The position numbers and the translations under genes were made by a program. Positions 14,968-15,080 of a stretch of DNA of 15,080 bases are shown here, piece after piece. Position 1 is the first letter of the stretch, and each line of letters begins with the position of its first letter. The notes beneath the pieces were generated by a model, which searched no databases, was not told the DNA's origin, and was given only the letters and a program-made list of their open reading frames with translations. This DNA comes from an uncultured Ruminococcus sp. (GTDB lineage Bacteria > Bacillota > Clostridia > Oscillospirales > CAG-272): NCBI GenBank assembly GCA_902766115.1, contig CACXCL010000060.1:1-15080 (forward strand). Direction: 5' to 3'.

Positions 14968-15080
14968 TGCCCGCGTTACCACTCAAATTGCACGGGTTTT
15001 GGTCCCGTACCGCTCAGTGAGCTCTGTCAAGCCCTCCGCTGTGACGCCGCCGGACGCGGGGAATTATTACTGAGCGGGGC
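14935..15080 (-). promoter_or_regulatory. T-box riboswitch (3' part), leader of the fusion gene
   Basis: On the minus strand the T-box core GAGTGGTAACGCGGG (14970-14984) follows a stem III-like hairpin (14990-15010, GTACGGG/CCCGTGC). TTTGAG (14982-14987) can pair with CTCAAA (14953-14958) to form the antiterminator, and this excludes the terminator at 14935-14967. In TGGT the last base would pair with a tRNA discriminator A. An outer stem, 15069-15076 with 15011-15018 (8 bp), encloses a GC-rich region. Stem I with the specifier codon is not recognisable and probably lies beyond the window, so the tRNA cannot be named. The leader would open transcription when the tRNA is uncharged. Confidence 0.9.

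Noticed and set aside
14882..14986. N-terminal extension of the fusion protein from TTG at 14986
   Set aside because: It would translate through the T-box core and terminator; the residues are not protein-like and ATG 14881 has a ribosome site.

Overview
The window reads as chromosomal DNA of a GC-rich, spore-forming member of the Clostridia, perhaps an Oscillospiraceae-like lineage. The grounds are the complete cotJA-cotJB-cotJC spore-coat cluster, a T-box leader, the trmK-nif3 gene pair, strong Shine-Dalgarno sequences and several GTG starts. The taxonomic guess is inference; no marker gene settles it.

Layout. (1) Positions 1-306 hold a minus-strand tRNA operon (Val-TAC, Asp-GTC, Phe-GAA and one cut by the window edge), driven by a promoter with both hexamers at consensus, 17 bp spacing and an A-rich upstream tract. 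(2) Positions 549-1823 hold the divergent cotJABC operon, closed by a strong terminator. (3) Positions 1887-7897 look like one plus-strand operon: a heterodimeric ABC exporter, a small protein of unknown function, an RluA-type pseudouridine synthase and a membrane-anchored HExxH metalloprotease-like DUF3810 protein. (4) An AT-rich 316-bp gap carries an extended -10 promoter and a hairpin leader for murA (8214-9506). (5) Then come trmK, a nif3-type gene and a Kef/NapA-like cation:proton antiporter, all on the plus strand. (6) Convergent to these, on the minus strand, is one long gene fusing an XRE-type helix-turn-helix, a cupin and a complete medium-chain acyl-CoA synthetase. Its leader is a T-box riboswitch whose 5' part runs off the right edge.

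Most of the window is housekeeping and sporulation. Two things stand out. The first is the T-box controlled regulator/acyl-CoA synthetase fusion, which appears to tie tRNA charging to acyl-CoA formation. The second is the 143-bp triple-hairpin element between the two convergent genes: its outer arms are inverted diverged copies of each other, each is itself a near-perfect hairpin, and a terminator sits at the centre.
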